Source: Ruminococcaceae bacterium UBA7030 (GTDB lineage Bacteria > Bacillota > Clostridia > Oscillospirales > Acutalibacteraceae). Taken from it: a stretch of DNA of 7,794 nucleotides. Position numbers and translations under genes: made by a program. Below the pieces are notes generated by a model. It was given only the letters and a program-made list of their open reading frames with translations. It made no database searches and was not told the origin of the DNA. Positions 7,019 to 7,794 of this stretch are shown piece by piece; within the stretch, counting starts at the first letter, position 1; each line of letters starts with the position of its first letter. The stretch covers positions 1-7,794 of the forward strand of contig DLBD01000008.1 of NCBI GenBank assembly GCA_002494125.1. Reading direction: 5' to 3'.

Positions 7019-7372
7019 ATGGAAAATATTGATATAATTAAAACAGCTGTCAAAGCTCTTGACAGCAAAAAGGGAAGCGACATTGAGGTAATAAGAATAT
7101 CGGATTTGACAATTCTTGCGGATTACTTCATAATTGCAACGGGAACAAGTACAACCCAGGTCAGAGCGCTTGCAGATGAGGTGGAATATAAGCTTTCACT
7201 TGACGGCGTTGAACCGCATCACATCGAGGGCGAAAAGTCGTCGTGGGTATGCCTTGATTATAACGGTGTAGTAATTCATATCTTCTATAAAGACCAGCGC
7301 GATTTTTATCAGCTTGAGCGTCTTTGGGAAGATGGAGAAAAAATAGATATAACAGAATTTTTGGAGGATTAA
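7019..7372 (+). CDS. rsfS: Ribosomal silencing factor RsfS (DUF143/Iojap family)
   Basis: RsfS binds protein uL14 on the large ribosomal subunit and blocks joining to the small one, lowering translation when nutrients run short. The 117-residue protein has normal family length. Characteristic segments are DIEVIRISDLTILADYFIIATGTS (split here as the IRISDLTILADYF strand-loop at 25-37 and IIATGTSTTQVRALADEVE at 38-56), HHIEGEKSSWVCLDYNG (67-83) and the closing HIFYKDQRDFYQLERLW (86-102). The position after nadD-yqeK is the classic one (yqeL in Bacillus, rsfS/ybeB elsewhere). It begins 9 bases after the yqeK stop, and its final codons contain the ribosome site for leuS. Confidence 0.95.
   Translation: MENIDIIKTAVKALDSKKGSDIEVIRISDLTILADYFIIATGTSTTQVRALADEVEYKLSLDGVEPHHIEGEKSSWVCLDYNGVVIHIFYKDQRDFYQLERLWEDGEKIDITEFLED
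7363..7367 (+). promoter_or_regulatory. Ribosome binding site of leuS, inside the rsfS 3' end
   Basis: GGAGG lies 8 bases before the ATG at 7376 and is read as part of the last RsfS codons. It is a strong, well-spaced site, which supports the leuS start and co-translation with rsfS. Confidence 0.75.
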
Positions 7373-7375
7373 CAT

Positions 7376-7794
7376 ATGGATTACAATTTCAAACAAATTG
7401 AGTCAAAATGGCAGAATGTCTGGTACTCACAAAACACCTTTGCAGCAAAGCAGGACTTCACTTTACCGAAGTATTACTGCCTTGTTGAATTCCCTTATCC
7501 GTCAGGACAGGGACTTCACGTTGGACACCCGCGTTCATACACGGCTCTTGACATTGTAGCGAGAAAGAAAAGGCTTCAGGGCTACAACGTTCTCTACCCT
7601 ATGGGATGGGACGCATTCGGTCTTCCAACCGAGAACTTTGCAATTAAAAACCATATTCATCCTGAAGAGGTAACAAAGCAGAATGTTGCACATTTTAAGT
7701 CACAGCTTCAGGCACTCGGCTTCTCTTTTGACTGGACAAGAGAGGTTAATACAACCGACCCGTCCTATTATAAGTGGACACAGTGGATATTCCT
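7376..7794 (+). CDS. leuS: Leucyl-tRNA synthetase, N-terminal ~139 residues (3' end cut by window)
   Basis: LeuRS charges tRNA-Leu with leucine and is a class Ia synthetase. The visible part opens with MDYNFKQIESKWQNVWY, the standard class I beginning. The Rossmann-fold catalytic core follows with FPYPSGQGLHVGHP, where HVGH is the HIGH motif, then PMGWDAFGLPTENFAIK and FDWTREVNTTDPSYYKWTQW. The signature matches LeuRS rather than the related Val or Ile enzymes. The form LPTEN followed by KNHIHP differs from the commoner LPAEQ with KTGxHP and is what I associate with LeuRS of gut Ruminococcaceae-like Clostridia (from memory). The editing domain, KMSKS motif and anticodon domain lie beyond the window. 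Only 3 bases separate it from rsfS, so it is cotranscribed unless a promoter lies inside rsfS. Confidence 0.97.
   Translation, partial: MDYNFKQIESKWQNVWYSQNTFAAKQDFTLPKYYCLVEFPYPSGQGLHVGHPRSYTALDIVARKKRLQGYNVLYPMGWDAFGLPTENFAIKNHIHPEEVTKQNVAHFKSQLQALGFSFDWTREVNTTDPSYYKWTQWIF

Overview
The window is a single, tightly packed plus-strand block of bacterial chromosome carrying eight genes. The first and last run off the edges. In order they are: smc (3' part), ftsY, an unrecognised membrane-anchored protein, an RdgB/HAM1-type nucleotide pyrophosphatase, a YhbY-type RNA-binding protein, nadD, yqeK, rsfS and the start of leuS (nine reading frames if the unrecognised one is counted separately from the eight known families). 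No non-coding gap exceeds about 25 bases, and neighbouring genes overlap at four of the eight junctions. I see no RNA gene, terminator-like hairpin, CRISPR array, insertion sequence or attachment site, and no stretch over 300 bases without a gene. The layout is that of one long transcription unit read left to right, with its promoter outside the window.

The gene families and order point to a low-to-moderate G+C Firmicute of class Clostridia. The yhbY-nadD-yqeK-rsfS run is the yqeI-nadD-yqeK-yqeL arrangement known from Bacillus, and smc-ftsY adjacency is also common in Firmicutes. The form of the LeuRS active-site region, the heavy use of CTT for leucine, and the joining of smc-ftsY-rdgB to nadD-rsfS-leuS suggest a gut Oscillospirales/Ruminococcaceae-like organism. 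That placement is inference from memory and was not tested by alignment.

Region 1-3777 handles chromosome organisation (SMC condensin) and membrane targeting of proteins (FtsY, the SRP receptor). Region 3770-4804 holds the one gene I cannot name, an N-terminally anchored, acidic, tyrosine-rich protein. Its leucine codon choice differs sharply from both neighbours, although it is fitted to them with overlapping start and stop codons. Region 4804-7372 holds nucleotide-pool cleaning (RdgB), ribosome assembly (YhbY), NAD synthesis (NadD), dinucleotide-polyphosphate hydrolysis (YqeK) and ribosome silencing (RsfS). Region 7376-7794 starts leucyl-tRNA synthetase.

Apart from the unknown gene, this is ordinary core housekeeping sequence. 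The best lead for something undescribed is the 3770-4804 gene. Smaller points are the lysine/arginine-rich tail on YhbY, its long overlap with nadD, and the TTG start inferred for yqeK. I found no sign of a defence system, mobile element or other multi-gene novelty.
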